Shown: positions 6,885-15,362, counted from the stretch's first letter. The stretch: 16,098 nt of DNA from Prevotella sp. UBA4376 (GCA_002391185.1 DGRY01000153.1:1-16098); one strand, 5' to 3'. Notes: generated by a model not told the origin, from the letters alone. Made by a program: numbers and translations.

Positions 6885-8607
6885 TCCAACCTAAGTTTTG
6901 TGTCATGTGATCTTTGTTAAGGTTCAACTCGTTGGTTGGAATAGGATAGAGATAGTACTTCTTATTGAAGCTACGAGTAGCTGATGTAGCTATCATATAT
7001 CCGTTTGCGTCAACGTTAACGCCAGTCTGGTCAGCACCTGTAAGGTTTATACCACGGTTGATATTTGGGTGTTCGTTGCTGTCGAGCTTGTCAAGCTGAT
7101 GCCAGCGAACCAAATCCCAGTAACGATACCAGTTGTCGCACATAAGCTCACAACGACGGCAACGACGGATTTCCCAAATGAGGTTGCTAACGTTCATGTT
7201 GTTTGCTGGGTCAGCTTCTGGTGTGAGAGTCATAGCTGGCAAACCTGCACGATTGAGCAACTTGTTAACGGTTGCATCAAGGTCACTCTCTGTGATAGTA
7301 CCAAGCTCTGCCTTTGCCTCAGCCTCGTTCAACAGAATTACAGCATACCAGTACAATGGAGCATCGGTATAGCATGTTGTGGTGTTGGTACGATAGTAGA
7401 GTGGCAATGCAGGCTGGTCGTACTTCTTAATAGTGTAACCTGTGCATGATGTCATCTCGGCAGGAAGAGCACCATCAGGTGATGGCTCGTTACGTACCCA
7501 ACCATGACCGTTGTAACATACGATAGAGTCGATGAGCACGCTCAGACGCTTATCCTTGTTCTTCAACAGGTGAGCGATAGAATAGTTATTATCCTCATTC
7601 TTCACTACCTTGTCGTTGGTGTCGAGAGCGGTTGTAGCCTTTGGCTTTCCGTCGAGGAACAGGAATGCGTCGATGGCATCCTTGCTGATACCTCTTTGTG
7701 TTGTAGAACCGCAGCAGTAGTCTGGAAGACCATGAGCGAGCACGTCTTTCTCGTAGTGACGTGAGAAGATTATCTCTGAGTTGTTCTTGAGGTCGAGTGA
7801 GTTATACACGCTTCCGTAAGTAGCGTTCAAGGTGTATGCTCTTGAGTTGATGATAGCCTCAGAAGCCTTCACACTCTCTTCAAGATACTTCTTTGCACGT
7901 GTAGCATCGGCAGCCTTACCATTCTCAGCAGCTGTGCGATACTTGCAGAATGTACCTTCCCACAGGCAGATGTCGCTCTTCATAGCAAGAGCCATGTCTT
8001 TACTCCAAAGCACCTTGCTTGATGCTGTTGTGATATTCTCAATAGCAAAGTCGAGGTCGGCAAGAACCTTATCCATAACAACATCACGGTCTGTGCGCTC
8101 GCCATAAACGGCTTCGTCGTTAGGGTCGAGAATAACGTTCTCTTCCCATTGTACATCGCCATACTCTCTAACCAGCTGATAGTACATCCAAGCACGGTTC
8201 ATTCTGCCGATAGCCTCGTAGTTGGCTTTGGTTTTTTCAGAGAGTGATGAGCCTTTCAAACCGTCGAGCATGTAGTTTATGCGTCGAATGGCTGTGAACT
8301 TGTTGTTCCAGTTGGCGCTGGTGTTAGGAACTGTTGTGTTTGTCCAGTTATCGAAATCTGGGTTGTTCTGATCATCAGACAAGCTTTTGAAATAGAACCA
8401 GCCATAGGATGCTCCATTAGCATAGCCTATATAGTTCTCGTAGAATCCGTTGCTATAGCTCTGCACCTGGTCGGCGTTGTTCCAGAATTCTGGAGTGTTG
8501 CTGAAAGTGTCTCGCGGATTCTTGTCGAGCATGCTATCACAGCTTGCCAGCATTAGTGATGATGCAGCAACGATATATAGAATTGATTTTTTCATTTTTG
8601 TATTCAT
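6877..8607 (-). CDS. SusD/RagB-family outer-membrane lipoprotein
   Basis: Surface lipoprotein that caps the partner SusC channel and binds its ligand. The N-terminus has a lipoprotein signal with lipobox LASC (C23, or C19 if translation starts at M5), then the usual SusD opening DSMLDKNPRDTFSN. The C-terminus YLYPIPTNELNLN with NLGWNE is the classic family end, where the substrate-independent fold closes. At 576 residues it is of normal length. Start sites at 8607 and 8595 are both possible, since neither has a clear Shine-Dalgarno. It begins 14 bases after the susC stop and overlaps the amidase gene by eight bases, so translation is probably coupled. The ligand cannot be read from the sequence. 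The gene next door points to muropeptides or peptidoglycan sugars rather than plant or host glycans (inference). Confidence 0.94.
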   Translation of the reverse strand: MNTKMKKSILYIVAASSLMLASCDSMLDKNPRDTFSNTPEFWNNADQVQSYSNGFYENYIGYANGASYGWFYFKSLSDDQNNPDFDNWTNTTVPNTSANWNNKFTAIRRINYMLDGLKGSSLSEKTKANYEAIGRMNRAWMYYQLVREYGDVQWEENVILDPNDEAVYGERTDRDVVMDKVLADLDFAIENITTASSKVLWSKDMALAMKSDICLWEGTFCKYRTAAENGKAADATRAKKYLEESVKASEAIINSRAYTLNATYGSVYNSLDLKNNSEIIFSRHYEKDVLAHGLPDYCCGSTTQRGISKDAIDAFLFLDGKPKATTALDTNDKVVKNEDNNYSIAHLLKNKDKRLSVLIDSIVCYNGHGWVRNEPSPDGALPAEMTSCTGYTIKKYDQPALPLYYRTNTTTCYTDAPLYWYAVILLNEAEAKAELGTITESDLDATVNKLLNRAGLPAMTLTPEADPANNMNVSNLIWEIRRCRRCELMCDNWYRYWDLVRWHQLDKLDSNEHPNINRGINLTGADQTGVNVDANGYMIATSATRSFNKKYYLYPIPTNELNLNKDHMTQNLGWNE

Positions 8608-8621
8608 TTAGTTGTTATAGA

Positions 8622-11600
8622 TTAGAAGGTTACCTGCAGACCTACTGCCCATGAGCGAGTGATAGGAATGGTACGTCCCCAACCGCCGTATGCTGTGCCT
8701 TCACCTGTGTTGATTTCTGGGTCGAGTGGCAGGTCGCCATTACCCTTGTGTAACAGGAAGAGGTTGTTGCCGCTTGCATATAGACGAATGTTCTGAATGT
8801 GTATCTTGCGAAGAAGCTCCTTTGGAATGGTGTAGCCCAAGGTAACGCTCTTTAAGCGCAGATAAGACATGTCAACAAGATACTTTGACTGTGGATAGTA
8901 GTTGTTTGAACCACCATCAGCAGAAAGTGCTGCTACGTTTCCTGCAACATCGTTTCCTGGCCACAAGCATGGGTAATCATTACCCTCGCTGATGTTCACG
9001 ATTTTGTTTTCAGGATCATAGATATTGTAGCTTGTCTGGTTTGCATAGAGAGCGAGGTCGGCATTTCTCATCAATGGGAAGTTGAATGCAGAGATTGTCC
9101 ACATATCGCGCTTGCCAACACCCTGGAAGAACAAGTCGAGGTCGAAGCCTTTGAAGTTTCCACCAATGTGGAAGCTGTATTCGTAGCGTGGCAATCTGTT
9201 ACCAATTACCTTAAGATCGCCATGGTCTTCAAGGGTACCCTTGCCACCATCAATCTTACCGTCGCCATTCAAGTCTTTGTACTTGATGTCGCCAGGACCG
9301 AATACAAACTTACCAAACTGGATACCTGTCTGGTCGGCTACGCCTTCCTTGTAGTTCCAGCTCTTGTCGGCATTCTGACCGTTGAAGTCGGCTTCGGTGA
9401 AGTAGCGGTCGGTTTCAAATCCCCAGATGTCGCCCCAGTTCTCGCCTTCGTAAGCGTAGGCTGTGCTACCTGTGTGACCGATAACCTTTGATGTAGAGTT
9501 CCATTTTGTTACCTTAACCTTGCTGTCGCCGATAGAGAAGTTTGCATAGAGACCGAAGTCTTTGCTGAATTCCTTGCGCCATGCAAGAGTGAGTTCCCAT
9601 CCACGTGAACGAAGCTCGCCGGCATTTGTGTAAGGAGCCGATGCACCAACAGCTGATGGAAGAGCGTTACCAGGAGCAAGCATGTCCTTGGTGAGACGCT
9701 GGTACCAGTCGAAGGTGAGTGTGAACTCGTTGTTGAGGAAACCTAAGTCAATACCTATGTCGGTAGTGTGGATACGCTCCCATGTGAGCTGTGAGTTCAC
9801 CCATGTAGGCATATTGAAGGCATTGAGCTTTGTGGTTCCGTCGAGCCAGTTCATCTGATAGGCACTTGTTGTTGAGAGGAACATATTGTCGCCAATAGCC
9901 TCGTTACCAATCTCACCATAAGAGAAACGCAGCTTACCGTTTGACACGATGTCGCGCCACTTGTTCCAATACTGTTCCTCGGTGAAGCGATAGCCTAAAG
10001 AGAAGCTTGGGAAGAATGCCCATTTCTCGCCTTCGCGGAAACGGCTTGAACCATCATAACGACCGTTGATCTCGGCAAGATAGATGCCCTTGTAGTCGTA
10101 GTTGATACGTCCGAAGTAGCCAGCGCTTGCACGGTCGCCTGTGTTAGAATCGATAGTTGCCTTTGCCATGTCGCCGTATGCAAGGTTCAGCTCCTGATAA
10201 TCCTCGTTGTAGAGCTGCTTGCGACGTGCATAGAAATAGTCTTTCTTGTAGTTCTCGCCGTTAACACCCACCATAACGTTGAGGTTGTGCTTCTCGTTGA
10301 AGCTGTGAGCGTAGTTCATGTAGGCGTTGGCTGTCCAACGATCCATCTTTCTGTTCCAACGTGTAGCATCGTTGTTGCTTGTTGCAACGATGTATGTTGG
10401 AGCAACACCACTCCAGTTCATACCATAGATACTTCTGTTTGAAGCCTTGTGGTTGATGTTATCAATCTGATATGTGAAGTCGGCATTAAAGGTGAGATCC
10501 TTTGTGATGTGTGCCTGAGCAAATCCGTTGAGTCTGAGCACATCGTGAACGAACTCCTTGCGGTTGCAGTCTTTCTGCATGGCAACCACACGGTAGTCAT
10601 ATTGTGTGCCGTCTTCGGTTTCAAGAATACCTGATGGGATGAAGTAAGAACCCCAGCGCCAGATGTACTGATAGATATTCGACCATGGATCGGCAGCACT
10701 CATGTTACGGCGTGTGAAGTTGGTTTTCACTCCAACTGTGAGCCAGTCGTTAAGGTCGGTCTTCAGGTTGATTGTGAGGTTGGTTCTCTGGCGTCGTCCA
10801 GGATTGAACTTCATAACATCCTGCTTCTTGTCGTAACCCAGAGCTGTGTAGAAACTGGTCTTACCGCTTGAACCTGTTACGCTGATATTATGCGACTGCG
10901 ATGGAGCTGCACTGTTGTACCATATCTTTTGGATATCGTAGTTGGCATAATATAGAGCCTGTGAACCGTTAAAATAGTAGTCGCCCACGTTGTCCATGCT
11001 CTGGTATGGCTGCATCACGCTATAGCCTTTCTTTCCGCCAACCTGTTCTTCCCAAGCCTGTGCATAAGGCAACAGCTTGTCGAAATACATACCGAAAAGC
11101 TCAGGTGTGTTTTCATCTGCTCTCTTCTTGGCACGCAAACCAGCTTCGAGCTGCTCTGGAACAGATGGGAAGTCGGGGAGAACGGTTGAACTGTCCCAAC
11201 CAAACTGTCCGCTATATTTTACCTGTATCTTATCGCCCTTGTTTGCCTGCTTTGTGGTGATAAGAATAACACCGAAAGCAGCTCTACTACCATAGATAGC
11301 TGATGAGGCTGCATCTTTAAGTACAGAGATTGTAGCAATATCATTACCGTTGATCATGGTGAGGTCGTCGGTAGGCACACCATCAACAATGATAAGAGGT
11401 GAAGAGTTCTGGCTGTTTGACAATGTTCCCAAACCACGGATAGAGATTGATGGAGTGGCATCAAGGTCACCATTGTTGCTCAGAATGGTGAGACCAGGAA
11501 CGGCTCCTTGCAGAGCTTTGGCAACATCCTGCTCAGGACGTGAAGATAGTGTCTTTTCAAGGTCAACATTTGATACAGCACCGGTGAGGTTCACCTTCTT

Positions 11601-11966
11601 CTGCTGACCATAACCCACAACAACCACCTCATCGAGAAGGGCATTGTCGTCCTGCAAGGTTACTTTAATGTTTTCCTTTGCTTTTAACTCAACAGTCTTA
11701 AATCCAAGGAACGAAATTCTTAACTTTGCTCCCGGGGCTGTTTTCAGCGTGAACTTACCGTTTACGTCTGTTACAGTACCGCGAGTAGTACCGATTTCTG
11801 CGATGCTGGCGCCTGCAACAGGTTCGCCGTTAGCATCAACTACAGTTCCGCTTACCGAGATAGTGCTCTGCGTAATAGCCTGTGGTTCAGGTGCAGCATA
11901 AGCTATACTTCCCGAAAAAGCACACGAAAGCAGTAGTGTTCCTAAAAGAACAAATTGTCTTTTCAT
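8622..11966 (-). CDS. SusC/RagA-family TonB-dependent outer-membrane transporter
   Basis: An outer-membrane beta-barrel that imports oligomers with energy from TonB, working with the SusD downstream. It has a signal peptide (about 1-24), then a carboxypeptidase-regulatory-like domain (about 36-107), then the SusC hallmark DEVVVVGYG (112-120). A plug domain follows (about 120-238, with LKDAASSAIYGSRAAFGVI), then a long barrel ending in WAVGLQVTF. Length 1114 is normal and no key part is missing. There is no STN signalling domain between the signal peptide and the regulatory-like domain, which argues against control through a FecI/FecR sigma pair. No HTCS or SusR-type regulator lies in the window either. 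First gene of the operon susC-susD-amidase-NagX-like, with a leader of over 200 bases carrying octamer repeats. Confidence 0.95.
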   Translation of the reverse strand: MKRQFVLLGTLLLSCAFSGSIAYAAPEPQAITQSTISVSGTVVDANGEPVAGASIAEIGTTRGTVTDVNGKFTLKTAPGAKLRISFLGFKTVELKAKENIKVTLQDDNALLDEVVVVGYGQQKKVNLTGAVSNVDLEKTLSSRPEQDVAKALQGAVPGLTILSNNGDLDATPSISIRGLGTLSNSQNSSPLIIVDGVPTDDLTMINGNDIATISVLKDAASSAIYGSRAAFGVILITTKQANKGDKIQVKYSGQFGWDSSTVLPDFPSVPEQLEAGLRAKKRADENTPELFGMYFDKLLPYAQAWEEQVGGKKGYSVMQPYQSMDNVGDYYFNGSQALYYANYDIQKIWYNSAAPSQSHNISVTGSSGKTSFYTALGYDKKQDVMKFNPGRRQRTNLTINLKTDLNDWLTVGVKTNFTRRNMSAADPWSNIYQYIWRWGSYFIPSGILETEDGTQYDYRVVAMQKDCNRKEFVHDVLRLNGFAQAHITKDLTFNADFTYQIDNINHKASNRSIYGMNWSGVAPTYIVATSNNDATRWNRKMDRWTANAYMNYAHSFNEKHNLNVMVGVNGENYKKDYFYARRKQLYNEDYQELNLAYGDMAKATIDSNTGDRASAGYFGRINYDYKGIYLAEINGRYDGSSRFREGEKWAFFPSFSLGYRFTEEQYWNKWRDIVSNGKLRFSYGEIGNEAIGDNMFLSTTSAYQMNWLDGTTKLNAFNMPTWVNSQLTWERIHTTDIGIDLGFLNNEFTLTFDWYQRLTKDMLAPGNALPSAVGASAPYTNAGELRSRGWELTLAWRKEFSKDFGLYANFSIGDSKVKVTKWNSTSKVIGHTGSTAYAYEGENWGDIWGFETDRYFTEADFNGQNADKSWNYKEGVADQTGIQFGKFVFGPGDIKYKDLNGDGKIDGGKGTLEDHGDLKVIGNRLPRYEYSFHIGGNFKGFDLDLFFQGVGKRDMWTISAFNFPLMRNADLALYANQTSYNIYDPENKIVNISEGNDYPCLWPGNDVAGNVAALSADGGSNNYYPQSKYLVDMSYLRLKSVTLGYTIPKELLRKIHIQNIRLYASGNNLFLLHKGNGDLPLDPEINTGEGTAYGGWGRTIPITRSWAVGLQVTF

Positions 11967-12100
11967 AAGCTTTTAAAGTTAATAACTAAACTTTCGCAAG
12001 CTCGTTTATTTGGGCTTTAGGTATGCAGTTGCCTCCCTTCAGAATTAAAGAATTATGGTTGCTGTTGATATATAAGTTTTGCTAGCAATATTCTTATAAT

Positions 12101-12132
12101 CCTTACAACCTTATAACCTTATACCCTCACAA
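12101..12132 (-). repeat. Tandem 8-bp repeats in the susC leader
   Basis: Four consecutive 8-base units read CCTTACAA, CCTTATAA, CCTTATAC, CCTCACAA, and a related 9-base unit lies at 12092-12100. On the minus strand, the sense strand for susC, they form a run of TTRTAAGG-like units about 135 bases ahead of the start codon. Slippage here could change leader length. The AAGG purine runs might also bind a protein or the ribosome. Confidence 0.7.
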
Positions 12133-12193
12133 GTTGAGCTGTTTGCGAAACTTGATTAATAATAATGTTTTCGTTTTGTTAATTTTTCTTTCG

Positions 12194-12225
12194 CAAAGAA
12201 ACGATTTTATTTTGAGAAATGCAAG
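12194..12225 (-). promoter_or_regulatory. Possible promoter of the susCD-amidase operon
   Basis: On the minus strand, CTTG (12225-12222), 20 bases, then TTTCTTTG (12201-12194) resemble TTTG-N19-TAnnTTTG with one mismatch in each box. No better match is visible in the 325-base gap. Transcription would start near 12188, giving a leader of roughly 220 bases. A 325-base gap otherwise holds only AT-rich DNA, octamer repeats and copies of the CTTRCGAAA motif. Confidence 0.35.
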
Positions 12226-12256
12226 TTTTTTTTAGCTTTTTTTTCAAGAAAATAGT

Positions 12257-12287
12257 ATTGCTATTATTTTTAATCATTATACCTTTG
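12257..12287 (+). promoter_or_regulatory. Promoter of the small Cys/His-rich protein gene
   Basis: ATTG at 12257-12260, a 19-base spacer and TACCTTTG at 12280-12287 fit the Bacteroidetes promoter consensus, with a perfect -7 box. The predicted transcription start (about 12291-12295) falls on the GTG start codon at 12292, which implies a leaderless mRNA. Confidence 0.65.
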
Positions 12288-12291
12288 CGTC

Positions 12292-12648
12292 GTGAATACT
12301 CTTTACCATAAGCGTAAGTGGGCTTCGATATTGCTATTAGCGGTGTTTATTCCCATGCTCATGCTTTCGTCTTTGCATCATCACAAGGCTGATGAACAAG
12401 GCTCGGAGGTGTGCGTAGAGTGTCTTCATCATGTTCATCATTCACACATAGGTGAACAGTCGGTTGGTGTTGATGGCTGTCTGCTTTGTCAGTTCCTATC
12501 TTTGCCATTCATAGCAGCAACCACGTTAGTATTTACTTTTTCATTACATTTTTTATTCCTTCCTAAAGTTTATCATCGTTCGAGATGCCTTCGAGATGCC
12601 TTTAGGATGCGTTTAGGACGTGCACCACCCATTTTTCTTGCTTATTGA
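12292..12648 (+). CDS. Small Cys/His-rich membrane protein, putative metal-binding partner of the TonB receptor
   Basis: A 118-residue protein of no family I can name with certainty. It recalls the small DUF2946-like proteins found beside metal receptors. KRK (7-9) precedes a hydrophobic segment (about 10-28) that is a signal anchor or signal peptide. A polar loop follows with HHH (29-31), C41-x2-C44, H46, H47, H49, H50, H52 and C63-x2-C66, and then a second hydrophobic stretch (about 68-91). Two CxxC pairs and eight histidines in some 40 residues suggest metal binding on the periplasmic side; a redox role for the CxxC pairs is possible. GTG at 12292 is the first start in a frame open from 12274. 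The next candidate, M22, would cut the hydrophobic segment in half. It lies 256 bases ahead of the receptor on the same strand. Confidence 0.65.
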   Translation: MNTLYHKRKWASILLLAVFIPMLMLSSLHHHKADEQGSEVCVECLHHVHHSHIGEQSVGVDGCLLCQFLSLPFIAATTLVFTFSLHFLFLPKVYHRSRCLRDAFRMRLGRAPPIFLAY

Positions 12649-12658
12649 TATTCAATAA

Positions 12659-12726
12659 GAGTTAAAACTTATTACATAAATTGCAAACTATCTCAGGTTA
12701 TTTTCTTCTCGGATAGTTTTTAACTC
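12659..12726 (+). promoter_or_regulatory. Mutually exclusive RNA hairpins between the small gene and the receptor gene
   Basis: GAGTTAAAACT (12659-12669) can pair with AGTTTTTAACTC (12715-12726) with one bulged T. AAACTATC (12685-12692) can instead pair with GATAGTTT (12712-12719). The two helices share 12715-12719 and exclude each other, as in attenuators. There is no long T-run after the structure, so a terminator role is weak. No known riboswitch consensus, such as a cobalamin box, is visible in the 256-base gap. Confidence 0.4.
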
Positions 12727-12852
12727 TAATTCGAGGTAAAAGCATCAGAGAGAAAGTAACGTGAGATAATATAGGTGTAACTTAATATAAAAACTTCTCT
12801 GCTCGTATCCTTAAAAGATGAGAGAGTATCTACCGTAGAAATACAGTAGTTG

Positions 12853-12890
12853 GTACTCCCTTCCCTTTTGGGGAGGGAAGGGGAGAGGCT
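12853..12890 (+). repeat. CCCC/GGGG hairpin interspersed repeat, copy 1
   Basis: This stretch starts GTACTCCC and ends GGGGAGAGGCT. It is a variant of the reverse complement of 15965-15999. It folds into CTCCCTTCCC (12856-12865) paired with 12875-12885, with one bulged G and a 9-base loop. There is no T-tract. It ends 14 bases before the receptor's ATG, so the hairpin and the purine run GGGGAGAGG lie in its ribosome-loading zone. Similar CCCC-TTT-GGGG repeats are common between Bacteroidetes genes (from memory). Confidence 0.75.
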
Positions 12891-12904
12891 GTTATAAAAG
12901 ACTA

Positions 12905-15172
12905 ATGAAAAAGATATTATTTTTATTGCTCTGTGTGGTGCTTTGTGCCCGCATGGGAGCTGAACCTGTGGTTGTAAAGAAAACTCTCACAGGACATGTT
13001 ACAGATGCTATCGACGGACAGGCTCTTATCGGAGTCACCATTTATATACCTTCCCTCAGTCAGGGAACAACAACTAATGAGCAAGGCGATTTCACCTTCG
13101 ATAATCTGCCTGCAAAAAACATCACACTTCAAGTGAGCTATCTTGGGCACCAAACCATCATCCGCAAGGTTGACCTCAGTACCACTACTCATGTTGATTT
13201 CGTGATGAAAGAAAGCAACGCCATGTTGGGCGAGGTTCTTGTTACAGGATTGACAGGACAGTCGTTAATGAAAGATTCACCGACACCAATATCTGTTGTC
13301 ACCACTCAGCAGCTGCAGGCAACAAGTTCTACTAATATCATAGATGCTATTGCCCACGAACCTGGTATTTCGCAAATAACAACGGGTAGCGGCATCTCAA
13401 AGCCTGTTATCCGTGGATTGGGCTATAACCGTCTGATAACAGTTAACGATGGCATTCGTCAGGAGGGGCAGCAATGGGGTGATGAACATGGTATTGAGAT
13501 TGATGCCCAGAGCATAAATAATGTTGAAGTGCTCAAAGGCCCTGCTTCCTTGATGTATGGCTCTGATGCTTTAGCTGGAGTGGTTATCATGCACGGCGAT
13601 CCTGTTCCTGCAAGCGGAAAACTTGTAGCCTCGGCTTCAACCGAATATCAAACTAATAACGGACTCTTCGATTATAGTCTTCGTTTCGGAGGCAATAAGC
13701 AAGGACTGGTGTGGAATCTCCGTTGGTCGCAGAAAATGGCTCACGAATATAAGAACAGCAAAGACAATTATGTTCTTGGTTCGCAATTCCGCGAGAATGC
13801 CTTGAACGGAATGTTAGGATTAAACCGCAGCTGGGGCTATAGTCATCTTCTCATGAGCTATTATCACCTCACACCAAGTATGTGCGAGGGTGAAATTGGC
13901 GACACTCACACCTATGCCAAAACTCTTCCTTTCCAGCAGATACATCATTACAAGGCTGTTTGGGACAACTCGTTCTTCCTTGGCAAAGGCTTGCTGAAGG
14001 CTCTTGTGGGCTATCAGCAGAACCGCCGTCAGGAATATGAAGAATCGGCTGATGAGGCAGGACTCGATTTCCGTCTTCACACTATAAACTACGATGTGCA
14101 TTATTCGTTCGAAGACGAGTGTGGATGGAAAATAAATACTGGAGTAGGGGGAATGTATCAGCGTTCCGAGAACCTTGGCGACGAATACCTCATCCCTTCT
14201 TATGTGCTCTTTGATGCCGGCGTGTTTGCAACAGCAGCACGTGAGATAGGTAAGTGGAATCTTAGCGGTGGACTTCGTTTCGACAACCGTCATCTTCACA
14301 GCTTTGCCCTTGAAGATAGGTTCACTAAGTTCTCACGTTCTTTCAGCGCCCTTACTGGTAGTGTGGGAGCCGTTTACTCTATCACACCAGATATGAACCT
14401 TCGTCTCAACCTTGCTCGTGGTTTCCGTGCGCCAAACCTTAGCGAACTGGCATCAAATGGAGAACACGAGGGAACCATGCGTTATGAACTTGGTAGCAAC
14501 AATCTTAAAGCCGAACATAGTTGGCAGATTGATTGCGGATGGGATTTTTCATCATCTATCGCCTCTTTGCAGCTACAACTTTTTGCCAGCTTCATCGATA
14601 ACTATATCTATAGTGCCAGACTAAACGATGTTGTTACCGACGATCTTCCAACCTATCAGTTCCAGCAGGGTGATGCCCGTATGCTTGGTGCCGAGGCAGC
14701 CATCGATATTCATCCTGTAGAGCAGTTGCATTTCAAAAACAGCTTCTCTTATGTCAACGCCCGTCAGCTGCACCAGCCAGAGGAGAGTAAGTATCTGCCT
14801 ATGACTCCAGCCCCACGTTTCAATAGCGAACTGCGCTACGATTTCATTCGTGACGGTCGTACTTTCAACAACCTTTTCCTTAAGGTTGGTTTAGAATGTA
14901 ACCTTCGTCAGGACAATTTCTATGCAGCCAACAACACCGAAACGGCTACCCCTGGCTACACACTTTTGAGTGCTTCGGCAGGAACTGACTTCAAAATTCA
15001 TGGCCGCAAGGTTTGCTCTCTTTACATTATTGGCGATAACCTCACCGACAAGGCTTATCAGAATCACCTCAGCCGTTTGAAGTATCTCGATGTTGAGGGA
15101 CGCCCCGAGCGTTCAGGTCTTTACAATATGGGACGCAACATCACCTTCAAACTTGTGTTCCCGATACTATAG
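12905..15172 (+). CDS. TonB-dependent outer-membrane receptor, ZnuD-like, putative zinc or other metal uptake
   Basis: An outer-membrane receptor of 755 residues. The signal peptide (about 1-19) is followed by a carboxypeptidase-regulatory-like domain (about 28-102) and the transition GEVLVTG (109-115). The plug (about 120-230) contains VIRGLGYNRL, WGDEHGIEID and VEVLKGPASLMYGSDALAGVV. The barrel runs to the C-terminal LVFPIL. The ends HLSRLK (721-726) and NMGRNITF resemble the C-terminal region of ZnuD zinc receptors, and the Cys/His-rich protein upstream fits a metal substrate. Copper or a haem-like ligand cannot be excluded. The barrel is short compared with the 1114-residue SusC and there is no SusD neighbour, so this is not a glycan receptor. 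I see no clear promoter of its own. It is probably read from the upstream promoter, with folding of the 256-base gap as a possible control point. Confidence 0.85.
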   Translation: MKKILFLLLCVVLCARMGAEPVVVKKTLTGHVTDAIDGQALIGVTIYIPSLSQGTTTNEQGDFTFDNLPAKNITLQVSYLGHQTIIRKVDLSTTTHVDFVMKESNAMLGEVLVTGLTGQSLMKDSPTPISVVTTQQLQATSSTNIIDAIAHEPGISQITTGSGISKPVIRGLGYNRLITVNDGIRQEGQQWGDEHGIEIDAQSINNVEVLKGPASLMYGSDALAGVVIMHGDPVPASGKLVASASTEYQTNNGLFDYSLRFGGNKQGLVWNLRWSQKMAHEYKNSKDNYVLGSQFRENALNGMLGLNRSWGYSHLLMSYYHLTPSMCEGEIGDTHTYAKTLPFQQIHHYKAVWDNSFFLGKGLLKALVGYQQNRRQEYEESADEAGLDFRLHTINYDVHYSFEDECGWKINTGVGGMYQRSENLGDEYLIPSYVLFDAGVFATAAREIGKWNLSGGLRFDNRHLHSFALEDRFTKFSRSFSALTGSVGAVYSITPDMNLRLNLARGFRAPNLSELASNGEHEGTMRYELGSNNLKAEHSWQIDCGWDFSSSIASLQLQLFASFIDNYIYSARLNDVVTDDLPTYQFQQGDARMLGAEAAIDIHPVEQLHFKNSFSYVNARQLHQPEESKYLPMTPAPRFNSELRYDFIRDGRTFNNLFLKVGLECNLRQDNFYAANNTETATPGYTLLSASAGTDFKIHGRKVCSLYIIGDNLTDKAYQNHLSRLKYLDVEGRPERSGLYNMGRNITFKLVFPIL

Positions 15173-15207
15173 TAATTACGAATTTTGAGTGTGGAATTTG
15201 GAATTAG

Positions 15208-15222
15208 TCGCACTTTGTGCGA
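15208..15222. repeat. Short perfect hairpin after the receptor gene
   Basis: TCGCAC and GTGCGA pair around the loop TTT. No T-tract follows, so it is not a terminator by itself. It sits in the gap 15173-15324, which holds no gene. Confidence 0.5.
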
Positions 15223-15324
15223 TGATTAGTTATTAATGATAAACTACGAACTTGACTTTCGTAAGTTTTGGAGATTTTTTATCTACTGAGCAAGGCTTGC
15301 GAAACATTATTTATGTATTATTCA

Positions 15325-15362
15325 AATACGGATGTGCCAGCAGGCACATCCGTATTCTTTTT
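15325..15362 (+). terminator. Strong rho-independent terminator of the receptor gene
   Basis: AATACGGATGTGCC (15325-15338) pairs perfectly with GGCACATCCGTATT (15343-15356) around the loop AGCA, and CTTTTT follows. Fourteen pairs with a four-base loop make this one of the clearest terminators in the window. It lies about 150 bases after the receptor stop. Confidence 0.9.

Noticed and set aside
12853..12890. Transcription terminator ahead of the receptor gene
   Set aside because: The stem is strong, but no run of Ts follows on either strand, and the receptor ATG is only 14 bases downstream of the repeat.
12649..12904. Cobalamin or other known riboswitch ahead of the TonB-dependent receptor
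   Set aside because: I could not find the conserved boxes of cobalamin or other common riboswitch classes. Only generic hairpins are visible.
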